Source of the DNA: Klebsiella pneumoniae
Lineage (GTDB): Bacteria > Myxococcota_A > UBA796 > SXON01
Direction of reading: 5' to 3'
Assembly (NCBI GenBank): GCA_945861635.1
Contig: CAMAWH010000015.1
Coordinates: forward strand, 39,261 to 103,260
Length of the DNA stretch: 64,000 bases
Under the pieces are notes generated by a model, which saw nothing but the letters and a program-made list of their open reading frames with translations, was not told the DNA's origin and searched no databases. How positions within the stretch are numbered: position 1 is the first letter of the stretch; each line of letters begins with the position of its first letter. A program made the position numbers and the translations under genes. Of this stretch, positions 25,677 to 34,016 are shown piece by piece.

Positions 25677-26735
25677 CTACGAGGCCGTGCGGCCGGCGTC
25701 CACCCAGCGCTGAAGGGTCGGGCCGATGACCGTTGGCGCCGAACGCAACGCGTTCACGTCTGCGCTGCCGGTGAGCAAGCACGCCACTCGCAGTTCGGCG
25801 ATCACCGCCGTGATCGCGTATTCCAACGCCTGCACGCCCTGTGCCTGCGCCTTCAAGAACGGCCGGGCGATACCCACGGCATTCGCCCCCAGCGCGAGCG
25901 CTTTCGCAGCAGTCAGTCCGTCCGCAATGCCACCCGTGGCGATGATGTTCAGGCCGACGCCGCGCAGCTGCGCGACGCTGGCCGCGGTGGGGATGCCCCA
26001 CTCCCGAAAGCGCGCCCCCAACGCCCTTCCGGGGCCTTCCGCGCGGTGCATCTCCACCGCCACCCAGCTCGTTCCGCCGGCGCCGCTCACGTCTACCGAC
26101 TGCACCCCTGTTGCGACGAGCCTTTCCCCAACGCGTCGCGAGAGCCCACAGCCCGTCTCCTTCACAACGATGGGTAGACCGAGCTCATCGAGCAGCCGGC
26201 GGATGGTGTCGAGACCGCCCCGAAAATCGCGGTCCCCGTCGGGCTGTACCACCTCCATGGCTGGGTTCAGGTGCACCGCGAGCGCGTCGCATCCGCTCGA
26301 TACGGCCATGTCCCGCAAGCGGTTCGTCGTCGTTTCGCGCGCCTGTACGATGCCGATGTTGCCGATGACGAGGGCGGTGGGTGCGACGTCGCGGATGCGG
26401 TATCCGTCCTCGATGCCACGGGTGAGCAGCGGCCGCTGCGATCCGAAGGCGAACCCGATGCCGAAGCGTTCGGCTGCCGCCGCGAGATCGCGGTTGATGG
26501 CCGCTGCGCCGGGGGTTCCGCCGGTCATTGCTGCGATCACCAGCGGCGCGGCCAGCCGTTTTCCGAGGAGCTGGATGCTCAGGTCGATGCCATCCAACGC
26601 AAGTTCGGGGAGAGCGTCGTGAATGAGCTCGACCTCCCCGAAAAGCGTAGTTTTTACCTCGAATCCGACGTCACCGTCGACGCAAAGCGCGATGTGATCT
26701 GATTTTCGCGTCGTGATGTCCTTCGGGTCGGGCAT
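25677..26735 (-). CDS. fni: Type 2 isopentenyl-diphosphate isomerase
   Basis: FMN enzyme interconverting IPP and DMAPP, last step of the mevalonate route. 352 residues from ATG 26735 (MPDPKDITTRKSDHIALC; the TRKxDHI opening is a family hallmark). Also LVIAAMTGGTPGAAAINRDL, FGIGFAFGSQRPLL, DALAVHLNPAMEVVQPDGDR, PIVVKETGCGLS, VSGAGGTSWVAVE and ATGGIADGLTAAKALALGA (FMN phosphate site). The presence of Fni instead of Idi1 fits the mevalonate genes downstream in the window. A CGGCCGGC-containing 11-bp repeat marks its 3' end. Confidence 0.95.
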   Translation of the reverse strand: MPDPKDITTRKSDHIALCVDGDVGFEVKTTLFGEVELIHDALPELALDGIDLSIQLLGKRLAAPLVIAAMTGGTPGAAAINRDLAAAAERFGIGFAFGSQRPLLTRGIEDGYRIRDVAPTALVIGNIGIVQARETTTNRLRDMAVSSGCDALAVHLNPAMEVVQPDGDRDFRGGLDTIRRLLDELGLPIVVKETGCGLSRRVGERLVATGVQSVDVSGAGGTSWVAVEMHRAEGPGRALGARFREWGIPTAASVAQLRGVGLNIIATGGIADGLTAAKALALGANAVGIARPFLKAQAQGVQALEYAITAVIAELRVACLLTGSADVNALRSAPTVIGPTLQRWVDAGRTAS

Positions 26736-26829
26736 TGGGGAAGGTGCCCCGCCAAGCCTCACCCGGCAAGAATTTTGGGGTTTGCACCCGCCGCGAAGTT
26801 GGATAGCAAGGCCGGGATTGGAGGCTCTC

Positions 26830-27183
26830 ATGCGTTTTGCCATTCTCGCGCTCGGACTGACCGGCTGCTTTGTCAACGAAGACAACTACTTCGAGCAGGG
26901 CGCCAGTGTGTACTGTGAGATGTTGTTCAACTGCTACAAGGGCATGTTTCTCGCGGATGAGTCGGATGGCGGACTCGGGTACGACGACGTAGCGGATTGT
27001 GTGGATGATCAGGATGACAATATCGATGACGCGGAAGACTCGGTGAGTGAGAGTGATTGCGACTTCGATCAGGAGCAGGCGGACAAGTGCATGGCGGCGA
27101 ACCGTGCGTATGCCGGAACCTGTGGGCCCGATGAACTCGATGACATCAGTGATGAGTGTGAAGACGTTTGGGATTGCAGCTGA
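26830..27183 (+). CDS. Small acidic Cys-rich lipoprotein
   Basis: 117 residues from ATG 26830. MRFAILALGLTGC is a lipobox. The mature protein is strongly acidic with Cys at regular spacing (YCEMLFNCYKG, ADCVDDQDDN, SDCDFDQEQADKCM, GTCGPDEL, DECEDVWDCS), suggesting disulphides and possibly metal binding. Unrecognised. The gene sits alone on the plus strand between fni and the mevalonate kinase-type gene. Confidence 0.65.
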   Translation: MRFAILALGLTGCFVNEDNYFEQGASVYCEMLFNCYKGMFLADESDGGLGYDDVADCVDDQDDNIDDAEDSVSESDCDFDQEQADKCMAANRAYAGTCGPDELDDISDECEDVWDCS

Positions 27184-27186
27184 TCT

Positions 27187-28035
27187 TCAGCGCTGCTTCG
27201 GGCTGATCCCCACGTCGATCACGAAGAAACCCTCCTCCGCAACCAAGCGGCGGAGGGTTTCGCGTTTTTCCACATCCGGGACAATCGCCACTGCGATGTC
27301 TCCGCCGCCGGCGCCGCTGGGTTTCGCGGCGCCACCGACGGCTTGCGTGAGCGATGCAATGCGCTGAAAGGCGGGTAGGTCATAGTCGATGCCAGCCCTG
27401 TGCGACATCTCCTGAAGCAGCGCGTACGCCGCCCCCGTCACCCCGAGGGGATCATCCTCAAACGCATCGACGAGTTCACGGCTCCTGACGACGAAATCAA
27501 CGCGATCCGCCCAGGCAAGATACTGTTGGATGCGTGGCCCCGTCGCGGCGCTTTGACCGGACCATACGACAAGAAACGGTGGGCAAGCCACGGAACGACC
27601 CGACGGATAGGCGCGCACGCCGCCGTTCACCGACGCGAAGACATCCACGCCCGACCCGCCACCTTGGACGGACGCATGCACGGTAAAGGCGTCTGCGTCG
27701 GGACGGCCCGCAGCGCGTATCGCCGCTACGGTTGCGGCGGCGCTCCCGCCGAATCCGGCTTTTCCGGGCAGATCAAGGGGGTACTGATCTCGGAATCGGT
27801 AGAGGCCGCGGGGCGCACCGGTCAGCGCTGCGCGCACGAAACGATCATCGCCGGGCGTCTCGATGCCGGCGCCTGTTGAAACGACGCAGACGACGCCGCG
27901 ATCCACGGCGGCCACGATCGCTCCCCCGCCATCCAAAACGGCGTACTCCCCAAGGAGGACAAGCTTTCCGGGAGCAACGAATGTTCGTGGACTACCGACG
28001 TAGGCGCCGTCTCCAAACACCGAACTCGCGTCCAT
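27187..28035 (-). CDS. GHMP kinase, probable phosphomevalonate kinase
   Basis: About 282 residues from ATG 28035 (GTG 28041 also possible, overlapping the upstream stop). GHMP signature order: FVAPGKLVLLGEYAVLDGG, GKAGFGGSAAATVAAIRA (the P-x-xx-G-L-G-S-S-A equivalent) and AAKPSGAGGGDIAVAIV (motif 3). It follows diphosphomevalonate decarboxylase directly on the same strand, and mevalonate kinase is already present at 30049-30894, so phosphomevalonate kinase is the step left to fill. Confidence 0.8.
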   Translation of the reverse strand: MDASSVFGDGAYVGSPRTFVAPGKLVLLGEYAVLDGGGAIVAAVDRGVVCVVSTGAGIETPGDDRFVRAALTGAPRGLYRFRDQYPLDLPGKAGFGGSAAATVAAIRAAGRPDADAFTVHASVQGGGSGVDVFASVNGGVRAYPSGRSVACPPFLVVWSGQSAATGPRIQQYLAWADRVDFVVRSRELVDAFEDDPLGVTGAAYALLQEMSHRAGIDYDLPAFQRIASLTQAVGGAAKPSGAGGGDIAVAIVPDVEKRETLRRLVAEEGFFVIDVGISPKQR

Positions 28036-28037
28036 CG

Positions 28038-29015
28038 TCACGCCACGACGCTCGCCGGGCCGCCGGGGTGCAAGACCTCCACGCGATCGGCGACCGCAGC
28101 CAGCCGACTTCGCACGGCCTCCGCGTCCTCGGCCGCGCACAACACCTTGACGTTCGGGCCTGCGTCGATGGTGAAGGCGCACGCGATGCCACGCCGCCGC
28201 AACTCGCGCACCGCCTCCATCGCCCAGACGGTTCCTGACTTCCAGTAGAAGATCGGCGGATCGCTGGCCATCATGCAGGCGTGCATGCGGAGGGCAGAGC
28301 GTTCCATCACCTCGCCAAGCGCCTCCAGGTCACGACGCTGAATGTGTCCCCGCGCCTCAACAACGTCCGCTGGGGCCGATCCGAGCCAGCCCTTCCAAAA
28401 CGGGGACGACCGTTCACAGTCGATCATCCCGTCGGTGGACGACACGGACTTCGGCCCGGAGTCGAAAATCGCAACGACGAGGCGCACATCCCAGTGGGCC
28501 ACAGGCGCGATTTCCACGGCAAACGAATCCGCGCCGTCGGCGCGCTCCCCCATTTTCCACTCGGACCAGCCGCCGTAGATGCTCCGCGCGGCACTGCCGG
28601 AGCCTCGGCGGGCGAGCACGCTCAATTCAATCGGTCCGCGCTTGGCGGTGGCCGCCGCGTCTGCTGCGACGACCAGGGCGGCGAATCCCGAGGAGGAGCT
28701 GGCGAGCCCGGCGGCCGTCGGAAAGTCGTTGTCACTCACGACGCGGCACCGCGGCCGCCACGCGTCGAGCAGATCGAGCACGGCAAAGACTTTTTTGGCG
28801 GCTAATCCAGTGGTCAATTCGCCGTTCAGGACGAGTTCATCGGCCGTGGCCGCGTAGTCGGGTGCGGCCCCCCAATCGACGGTCGTCCGCGTCGAGAACG
28901 GCGCCACCGTCAGGGAGATTGAGGGTGTAGCCGGTAGGTTCAGCGCCACGTCACGCTTCCCCCAGTATTTGCACAAAGCGATATTCGGGTGCGCGATGGC
29001 GGTGGCGGTTGGCAC
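28038..29015 (-). CDS. mvaD: Diphosphomevalonate decarboxylase
   Basis: ATP-dependent decarboxylation of mevalonate diphosphate to IPP. 325 residues from GTG 29015. Starts PTATAIAHPNIALCKYWGKR, the family's A-P-x-NIAxxKYWGKR signature, followed by LPATPSISLT. The GHMP motif reads FPTAAGLASSSSGFAAL, ARRGSGSAARSIYGG is the conserved segment with catalytic Ser/Arg context, and TIDAGPNVKVLC is near the C-terminus. Overlaps the GHMP kinase downstream. Confidence 0.95.
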   Translation of the reverse strand: MPTATAIAHPNIALCKYWGKRDVALNLPATPSISLTVAPFSTRTTVDWGAAPDYAATADELVLNGELTTGLAAKKVFAVLDLLDAWRPRCRVVSDNDFPTAAGLASSSSGFAALVVAADAAATAKRGPIELSVLARRGSGSAARSIYGGWSEWKMGERADGADSFAVEIAPVAHWDVRLVVAIFDSGPKSVSSTDGMIDCERSSPFWKGWLGSAPADVVEARGHIQRRDLEALGEVMERSALRMHACMMASDPPIFYWKSGTVWAMEAVRELRRRGIACAFTIDAGPNVKVLCAAEDAEAVRSRLAAVADRVEVLHPGGPASVVA

Positions 29016-29060
29016 GTCGCCGCTCTATCCCGTGGCGATAGGTACACGGTCGGAGTCCCG

Positions 29061-29672
29061 ATGCGACACATGTACCAAGGAATTGCAGGTGCCACTCTGC
29101 TGGCGTTGGCCGCGTTGCCGGGTGTCGCGGGGGCGGATGGGCTCGATGACCTGCTGAAAAAAGGCGAGCTCACCCTTCTGGAGACACTCGCCGACGGAAG
29201 CCTGAAGCAGGCGACCTGCATTTCGAACGTAAACGCCCCGATCGACCGGGTGTGGGCGGTGATCACCGATTTCGCCACCTACAAGGATTGGATGCCGCAA
29301 GTTCGGACGTCAACGGTCGTCTCGTCGTCGTACCTTGGTACAGGCGCGGGCACGCACCTGGTGATCGACTGGACGCTCGGCGTCGTAGGGCCGGATGTTT
29401 CGTTCCGTCAGGAGGTGGACGTAGACCCGGTTGCGCATCGCGTGTACCAGCACCAGCTCTCGGGTGCGCTGCCGGGGTCGTATTGGATGTGGGAACTCCA
29501 ACAGACCGGAGAGACGACGATTGTCCGGCGCACGGTCCGCAACAACGTCGTCGATTCCAACTGGGTTGTGAAGCAGGTCGAGGACGAGAATCACACGCTG
29601 GACTATGGCATCAACAGTGCCGTGGGCGTCATCGAAGTACGTGGATTGAAGCGGAGACTTGGCGTTCCGTAG
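29061..29672 (+). CDS. SRPBCC/START-like exported protein
   Basis: 203 residues from ATG 29061 (ATG 29070 also in frame). A signal peptide (MYQGIAGATLLALAALPGVAGA) precedes a START/polyketide-cyclase-like domain: SNVNAPIDRVWAVITDFATYKDWMP is a classic SRPBCC opening, and a C-terminal helix follows (DSNWVVKQVEDENHTLDYG). Such folds bind hydrophobic ligands. Divergent from mvaD (45 bp between starts) and convergent with the selenoprotein candidate. Confidence 0.7.
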   Translation: MRHMYQGIAGATLLALAALPGVAGADGLDDLLKKGELTLLETLADGSLKQATCISNVNAPIDRVWAVITDFATYKDWMPQVRTSTVVSSSYLGTGAGTHLVIDWTLGVVGPDVSFRQEVDVDPVAHRVYQHQLSGALPGSYWMWELQQTGETTIVRRTVRNNVVDSNWVVKQVEDENHTLDYGINSAVGVIEVRGLKRRLGVP

Positions 29673-29681
29673 CGACGCCCG

Positions 29682-30032
29682 CTAACCCCGCGAGAGATCC
29701 TGCCAGCCCGCTTCGTCCTTTCCCACCACCACCTTCCCGTCCTTCATCACGATCGGGCGGCGGAGGAGGTTCGGCTCGGCCGCAGCGGCCGCTGCGAAGG
29801 CGTCCACGCTCGGCGACGTTTCCTTCCAGCCGTTGTCCTTGGCGATCTCGTGGCGGGTGTTGAGCACCGCCGCGACGCCTCCGGCGGCCGCAACGATTCG
29901 GCGAATCTCGTCCTCGGAAAGCGATGCTTTGCTATAGTTCGTTTCGGTCAGCGCGGGGAACAGGGTCTTCAGACGCACACGTGCGTCACGACAGGTCGTT
30001 CACGTTGACTTCCAATAGAGATGTGCGGGCAT
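29682..30032 (-). CDS. ArsC/Spx-family thioredoxin-fold protein, probable selenoprotein (in-frame TGA)
   Basis: Reading from ATG 30032 gives MPAHLYWKST, then TGA at 30002-30000, then TTCRDARVRLKTL and on to a normal stop at 29682. With TGA read as selenocysteine the protein is 116 residues, the usual ArsC/Spx size, and the active site becomes U-T-T-C where relatives have C-x-x-C. The rest fits the family: NYSKASLSEDEIRRIVAAAG, AAVLNTRHEIAKDNGWK, LLRRPIVMKDGKVVVG (the conserved RP near the C-terminus). A hairpin lies 12 bases after the TGA (see next feature). A caller treating TGA as stop would start at GTG 29978 and lose the active site. It follows the mevalonate kinase stop by 16 bp. Alternatives: a Cys-to-stop mutation (pseudogene) or sequence error. 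Confidence 0.75.
29972..29987 (-). promoter_or_regulatory. bSECIS-like hairpin downstream of the TGA codon
   Basis: On the minus strand GACGCACGTGTGCGTC forms a perfect 6-bp stem (GACGCA/TGCGTC) with loop CGTG. It starts 12 bases after TGA 30002-30000, so the loop begins 18 bases after it. Bacterial SECIS elements lie directly 3' of the UGA, within the coding region, with a short apical loop carrying G (often GU) in its first bases; this hairpin meets that description. It is also in frame with conserved family residues (RDARVR). Confidence 0.65.
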
Positions 30033-30048
30033 TTCACTGCATAACGGG

Positions 30049-30894
30049 TCAGCCGACCGTGACAACGAAGGCGTTGGGTCCGGCTGCCAGCCTCACCCGC
30101 TCCTCCGTCGCCTCTGACACGGCCCCGATTACGACGCCGCCACCGCCGGCCCCGGCGAGTTTGGCGCCCGTTGCCCCCGCGGCGCGCATCGTAAGGCACG
30201 CCTCGTCGAGCGCTGGTGTGGACACCCCAATGGCGCGCAGGAGACGGTGGTTTTCGGTCAGGAGCGGGCCGATGTCCTCACCCCGGAGGAGGTGGGCCGC
30301 CGTCATCTCCACGAGCGCGCCGATGCGACGAAGCTCGGCCGTGGGGTTGCGCTGGCGAACGCCGGCCACCATCTCCAACGTATTCCCCGGTGCACCGGTG
30401 TTCGCGACGACCAAACGGATCGGCCTTGAGAGCGACAGGCGTTCGGGCGGCTCCCCCTTTCGGTACATTACGGCGCCACCCAATGCGGATACGGTATGGT
30501 CGATTCCCGAGGGAGTACCGTGGAAGATTCGTTCCATTGCAAAAGCGCGTTCGTAGATTTCGTCGAACGAGGCGATGCGCCCTTCCCGCTGGGCTAACGC
30601 GCGAATGGTTGCGACGGCAAGTGCTGCGCTCGATCCCATCCCGCAGCCGATCGGCAGATCCGACGCGATCGTGACGCCAATCCCCATGGCGGGAATCAGC
30701 GTCGTGAGGGCCGGCCACAGGCGCTCGTCATCGATCCCGCCCGGCTGCAAGCACGACGGACCCTCTCGGTCCTGCAAAGTGACGCTCGTGCCGCGTGACA
30801 CCGCGAGCGCGATGGCTCGATGTCCGTAGACGACCGCGTGCTCGCCGACGAGGATCAGCTTGCCGGGTGCGTAGCCGGAGTACGCCGCACCCAC
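30049..30894 (-). CDS. mvk: Mevalonate kinase
   Basis: Phosphorylates mevalonate. 281 residues from GTG 30894, two bases after the HMG-CoA reductase stop. Motifs: GYAPGKLILVGEHAVVYGHR (motif 1, the GEHAVVYG signature of mevalonate kinases), SDLPIGCGMGSSAALAVATI (ATP loop), ERIFHGTPSGIDHTVSALGG (catalytic Asp context) and GAKLAGAGGGGVVIG (motif 3). Confidence 0.95.
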   Translation of the reverse strand: MGAAYSGYAPGKLILVGEHAVVYGHRAIALAVSRGTSVTLQDREGPSCLQPGGIDDERLWPALTTLIPAMGIGVTIASDLPIGCGMGSSAALAVATIRALAQREGRIASFDEIYERAFAMERIFHGTPSGIDHTVSALGGAVMYRKGEPPERLSLSRPIRLVVANTGAPGNTLEMVAGVRQRNPTAELRRIGALVEMTAAHLLRGEDIGPLLTENHRLLRAIGVSTPALDEACLTMRAAGATGAKLAGAGGGGVVIGAVSEATEERVRLAAGPNAFVVTVG

Positions 30895-30896
30895 CG

Positions 30897-32174
30897 TCAG
30901 CCTCCGCGGAATCGTCGTAAGGCGATCTGGGCTCGTTCCATCGTGAATTCACGCTCCGTCGCGAGGAGTGCGACGACTGCGGCAATTTCCTCGCCGGCGG
31001 CACCGGCGGAAATTGCGACGGTGCGCGCGTGCATGCGCATGTGCCCTTCCTGAATGCCTTCGGTTGCCAGCGCGCGCAGCGCGCCAAGGTTCTGAATCAG
31101 CCCCACGGCCGCCATGAGCAGCGCCAGGTCGCGGGCCCCGGTGACGCCGGCGAGCTTCAGGTTCGCCTGAACCGTAGGATGAACGCGGATCGGCCCGCTC
31201 ACGGTGCCGACCTGTATGGGCATTTCAAGCGTGCCATGGAGCACCCCATTGGCAACCCGCCACGTCGTAAGTGGGCGATACTGACCATCGCGAGCCGCAT
31301 ACGCGTGGGCGCCCGCCTCGATGGCCCGCCAATCATTCCCCGTCGCAAGGGCAATCGCATCGACGCCATTCATGACCCCCTTGTTGTGGGTCGCAGCCCG
31401 GTAGGGGTCGGCGTACGCAAACCGGTAGGCGGCGGCGATGCCGGCGGCCATTTCGGCGCCGCCCTTGCCCAGATCGCCAACCGGAACGGCGACGCGCGCC
31501 CGCGCCAACCGGCGATCGGCCAGATTGGACAATATGCGCATCCCGACGCGGCCGCCCGTGATCTCTGCGACCTCCGGCGCCAAACGCTCCGCAATGGTAT
31601 TGACCATGTTGGCGCCCATTGCGTCCGCGCAATCGAGAAAGAAGTGAAGGACAACCAGATTTTCCGGCGTGCATCCCGGTTCATCATAGGTCACTTCCCG
31701 AACCTCCATGCCGCGAAGGCCACCGCCGAACGTCGGGAGCTGCGGGTGCACGGTGGCGGCAAGCTCGGAGAGCCGAGGAATCTCGGCGCGCAGGCGCGCT
31801 GCTGCCCCATCGTCACAGCCATCGAGTTGCACTTGCCCGATCATCACGCCGTCGTCCGCCTCCGCGACGATTCCTCCGCTCGCCCGCGTGATCCGCGCCA
31901 TGTTGGACACCGCCGCCACGACGCTCGGCTCCTCCACAACCATGGGCACGAGCCTGTCCCTGCCGTTCAGCAGCAGGTTGACCGCGACGCCGATGGGGAA
32001 AGCGAAGATGCCGATGACGTTTTCGATCATCGCGTCAGCCGTGTCCAGCGTCAAACTTCCCGCGTCGAACGAAGCGTACTCGGCCTCGCTCAATCCCGCG
32101 GCGGCGGCCACGCGGGCTCGCCTGCCCGCCGCGGGCAGCTTGTAGAAACCGGGAATCCGCGACGAGGTTGCCAA
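30897..32174 (-). CDS. mvaA: Class II hydroxymethylglutaryl-CoA reductase
   Basis: Reduces HMG-CoA to mevalonate. 425 residues from TTG 32174, chosen because class II enzymes begin with SRIPGFYKL right after the start. Active-site elements: ENVIGIFAFPIGVAVNLLLN (Glu), DCADAMGANMVNTIAE, THNKGVMNGVDAIALATGND (Lys and Asp), and GIQEGHMRMHART (the general-acid His). Class II enzymes can be NADH- or NADPH-linked and run in either direction; with mevalonate kinase two bases downstream, a biosynthetic role is inferred. Confidence 0.93.
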   Translation of the reverse strand: MATSSRIPGFYKLPAAGRRARVAAAAGLSEAEYASFDAGSLTLDTADAMIENVIGIFAFPIGVAVNLLLNGRDRLVPMVVEEPSVVAAVSNMARITRASGGIVAEADDGVMIGQVQLDGCDDGAAARLRAEIPRLSELAATVHPQLPTFGGGLRGMEVREVTYDEPGCTPENLVVLHFFLDCADAMGANMVNTIAERLAPEVAEITGGRVGMRILSNLADRRLARARVAVPVGDLGKGGAEMAAGIAAAYRFAYADPYRAATHNKGVMNGVDAIALATGNDWRAIEAGAHAYAARDGQYRPLTTWRVANGVLHGTLEMPIQVGTVSGPIRVHPTVQANLKLAGVTGARDLALLMAAVGLIQNLGALRALATEGIQEGHMRMHARTVAISAGAAGEEIAAVVALLATEREFTMERAQIALRRFRGG

Positions 32175-32191
32175 CGATTCGCCCCGAGGGC

Positions 32192-33994
32192 CTATGCCAA
32201 CGCGCCGGCGTAGAATCCATCGAGAATCTGCTTGTACTTGCCTTCGACCACCTTGCGCTTGACCTTCAGGGTCGGCGTCAAATCACCGTCGTCCTGCGAG
32301 AGATCCCGGTCGAGGAGCGCGAACTTCTTCAGCGTCGAGTAGCTCGGTAGCTCCTTGTTCAGCGTATCAACCGCAGCCGAAATTTCGCTGCGGACGCCTT
32401 CGTGGCGGGTGAGTTCGGCGTAGTCCCCGATGGTGACGTTGTTCGACTTGCACCAACTGCGCGCGGCGTCCTCGTTCACGGTGATCAGCGCGCTGCAGAA
32501 ATTCCGGTTGTCACCGTGCACCACCACTTGCGAAATCAATGTGCAACGCGCCTTGAGCTTGCCCTCGATCTCCTGCGGGGCCACGTATTTGCCTCCGGAC
32601 GTCTTGATCAGGTCCTTCTTGCGATCCGTGATCTTCAGGAAGCCATCATTGACCTCTCCGATGTCGCCGGTGTGAAGGTATCCGTCACCTGACAATGCCT
32701 CTTTTGTCGCCTCGTCACGGTTGTAATAGCCGCGCATGATTCCGCGACCTTTGAGGAGAATCTCGCCGTCCTCGGCGATTTTGACCTCCGTGCCGGGTAC
32801 GGCCGGTCCGACGGTGCCGAACTTGAATTTCTGGGGCAGGTTGACGAAGCTCGCCGCGCTGGACTCGGTGAGCCCGTAGCCTTCGAGAATAAGCACGTCC
32901 GCGGCGTGAAAAAACTCACCGATCTCGCGCGAGAGCGGCGCGCCGCCGGAAATGAAGAAGCGAATCCGCCCGCCAAATCGGCCTTTCAACTTCGAATACA
33001 CCAGCTTGTCCGCGATCATGTGTTTGAACGCCAGCAGCCCGCTGGCGTCCTTGCCCGCCTGCCGGAGCGCGGAAACCTCCTTCCCTACGGCGATGGCCCA
33101 ATTGAAGATTTTCAGCGACACGCCGCCCTTTTCACGTTGGCCGGTGACGACCTTGTTGTAGACCTTTTCGAAGATGCGCGGCACGGCGCCCATGAACGTC
33201 GGCTTGACGACCGCGAGATTCTCGATCAACGAGTCGATGTCACCGTCGATGGCTGTCGGGATGCCGATGCGAATGATGGCGGCTTCCAGGACCTTCGCAA
33301 ACGAGTGCGCCAACGGCAGGAACAAGTATTGTTTGTCGGCGGGAGAGAGGATGCCGAGCGCGTCCATGGCCTCCCCTTCGTACACCCAGCAATCGTGGGT
33401 GAGCATGACGCCCTTGGGGGCGCCGGTCGTGCCAGAAGTGTAGATGAGCGTGGCCAAGCTCTCCGGACCTACGGCGTCCGAAATGCGGTCGTATTCACCT
33501 GGATTCGCTTTGTCCCATTCGGCGCCTTTGGACTCCAATTCTGCGAGCGTCATGACCCCGTCTTCCGCGTCTCCCTCCATGACGATGATGCCGGCGAGCG
33601 TGGTGAGTTCGGCCTGCACCTTTTTCAGTTTCGCAACTTGTTTGGCGTTTTCGGCGAACACGAAACGCGTCCCCGAGTCGTTGATGATGTAGGCACATTC
33701 TTCCGGGGTATTCGACGGATAGATGGTCGTCGTGGCGCCGGCCGCGCAGAGAATTCCCATGTCCGCGAGAATCCACTCGACACGCGTGCCGCAGAGGAGC
33801 GCGACCCGCTGTTCACTGTCCAGCCCAAGCCCGCGGAGTCCACAGGCGATGTTGCGGGACCGCGCACCGACGTCCTTCCAATTCATCGTCTGCCATTCAC
33901 CATTCTTCCGGTAGTAGAAGGCATCCGTGTCGGGCGTCGAGCGGACGCGGTGATGAAACATCTCGGCAACGGACTTGAAGCTGGCGGCGGGCAT
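32192..33994 (-). CDS. Long-chain fatty acid--CoA ligase (AMP-forming)
   Basis: 600 residues, FAA/FadD15-like. Activates fatty acids with ATP and CoA. Adenylating signatures: LATLIYTSGTTGAPKGVMLTH (A3 motif), LEGYGLTESSAASFVNLPQ, GDGYLHTGDIGEVNDGFLKI (A7) and ITDRKKDLIKTSGGKYVAPQ (A8 and fatty-acyl motif). The first 30 residues (FKSVAEMFHHRVRSTPDTDA) are the usual start. Same strand as and 17 bp before mvaA, following an MscS channel gene. Confidence 0.92.
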   Translation of the reverse strand: MPAASFKSVAEMFHHRVRSTPDTDAFYYRKNGEWQTMNWKDVGARSRNIACGLRGLGLDSEQRVALLCGTRVEWILADMGILCAAGATTTIYPSNTPEECAYIINDSGTRFVFAENAKQVAKLKKVQAELTTLAGIIVMEGDAEDGVMTLAELESKGAEWDKANPGEYDRISDAVGPESLATLIYTSGTTGAPKGVMLTHDCWVYEGEAMDALGILSPADKQYLFLPLAHSFAKVLEAAIIRIGIPTAIDGDIDSLIENLAVVKPTFMGAVPRIFEKVYNKVVTGQREKGGVSLKIFNWAIAVGKEVSALRQAGKDASGLLAFKHMIADKLVYSKLKGRFGGRIRFFISGGAPLSREIGEFFHAADVLILEGYGLTESSAASFVNLPQKFKFGTVGPAVPGTEVKIAEDGEILLKGRGIMRGYYNRDEATKEALSGDGYLHTGDIGEVNDGFLKITDRKKDLIKTSGGKYVAPQEIEGKLKARCTLISQVVVHGDNRNFCSALITVNEDAARSWCKSNNVTIGDYAELTRHEGVRSEISAAVDTLNKELPSYSTLKKFALLDRDLSQDDGDLTPTLKVKRKVVEGKYKQILDGFYAGALA

Positions 33995-34016
33995 GGAGTC
34001 TCCGGGGAGCGCGAAG

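Noticed and set aside
29682..29978. Truncated ArsC-like protein starting at GTG 29978
   Set aside because: It lacks the whole redox active site, while the upstream in-frame codons up to ATG 30032 are homologous; reading the TGA as selenocysteine explains more.
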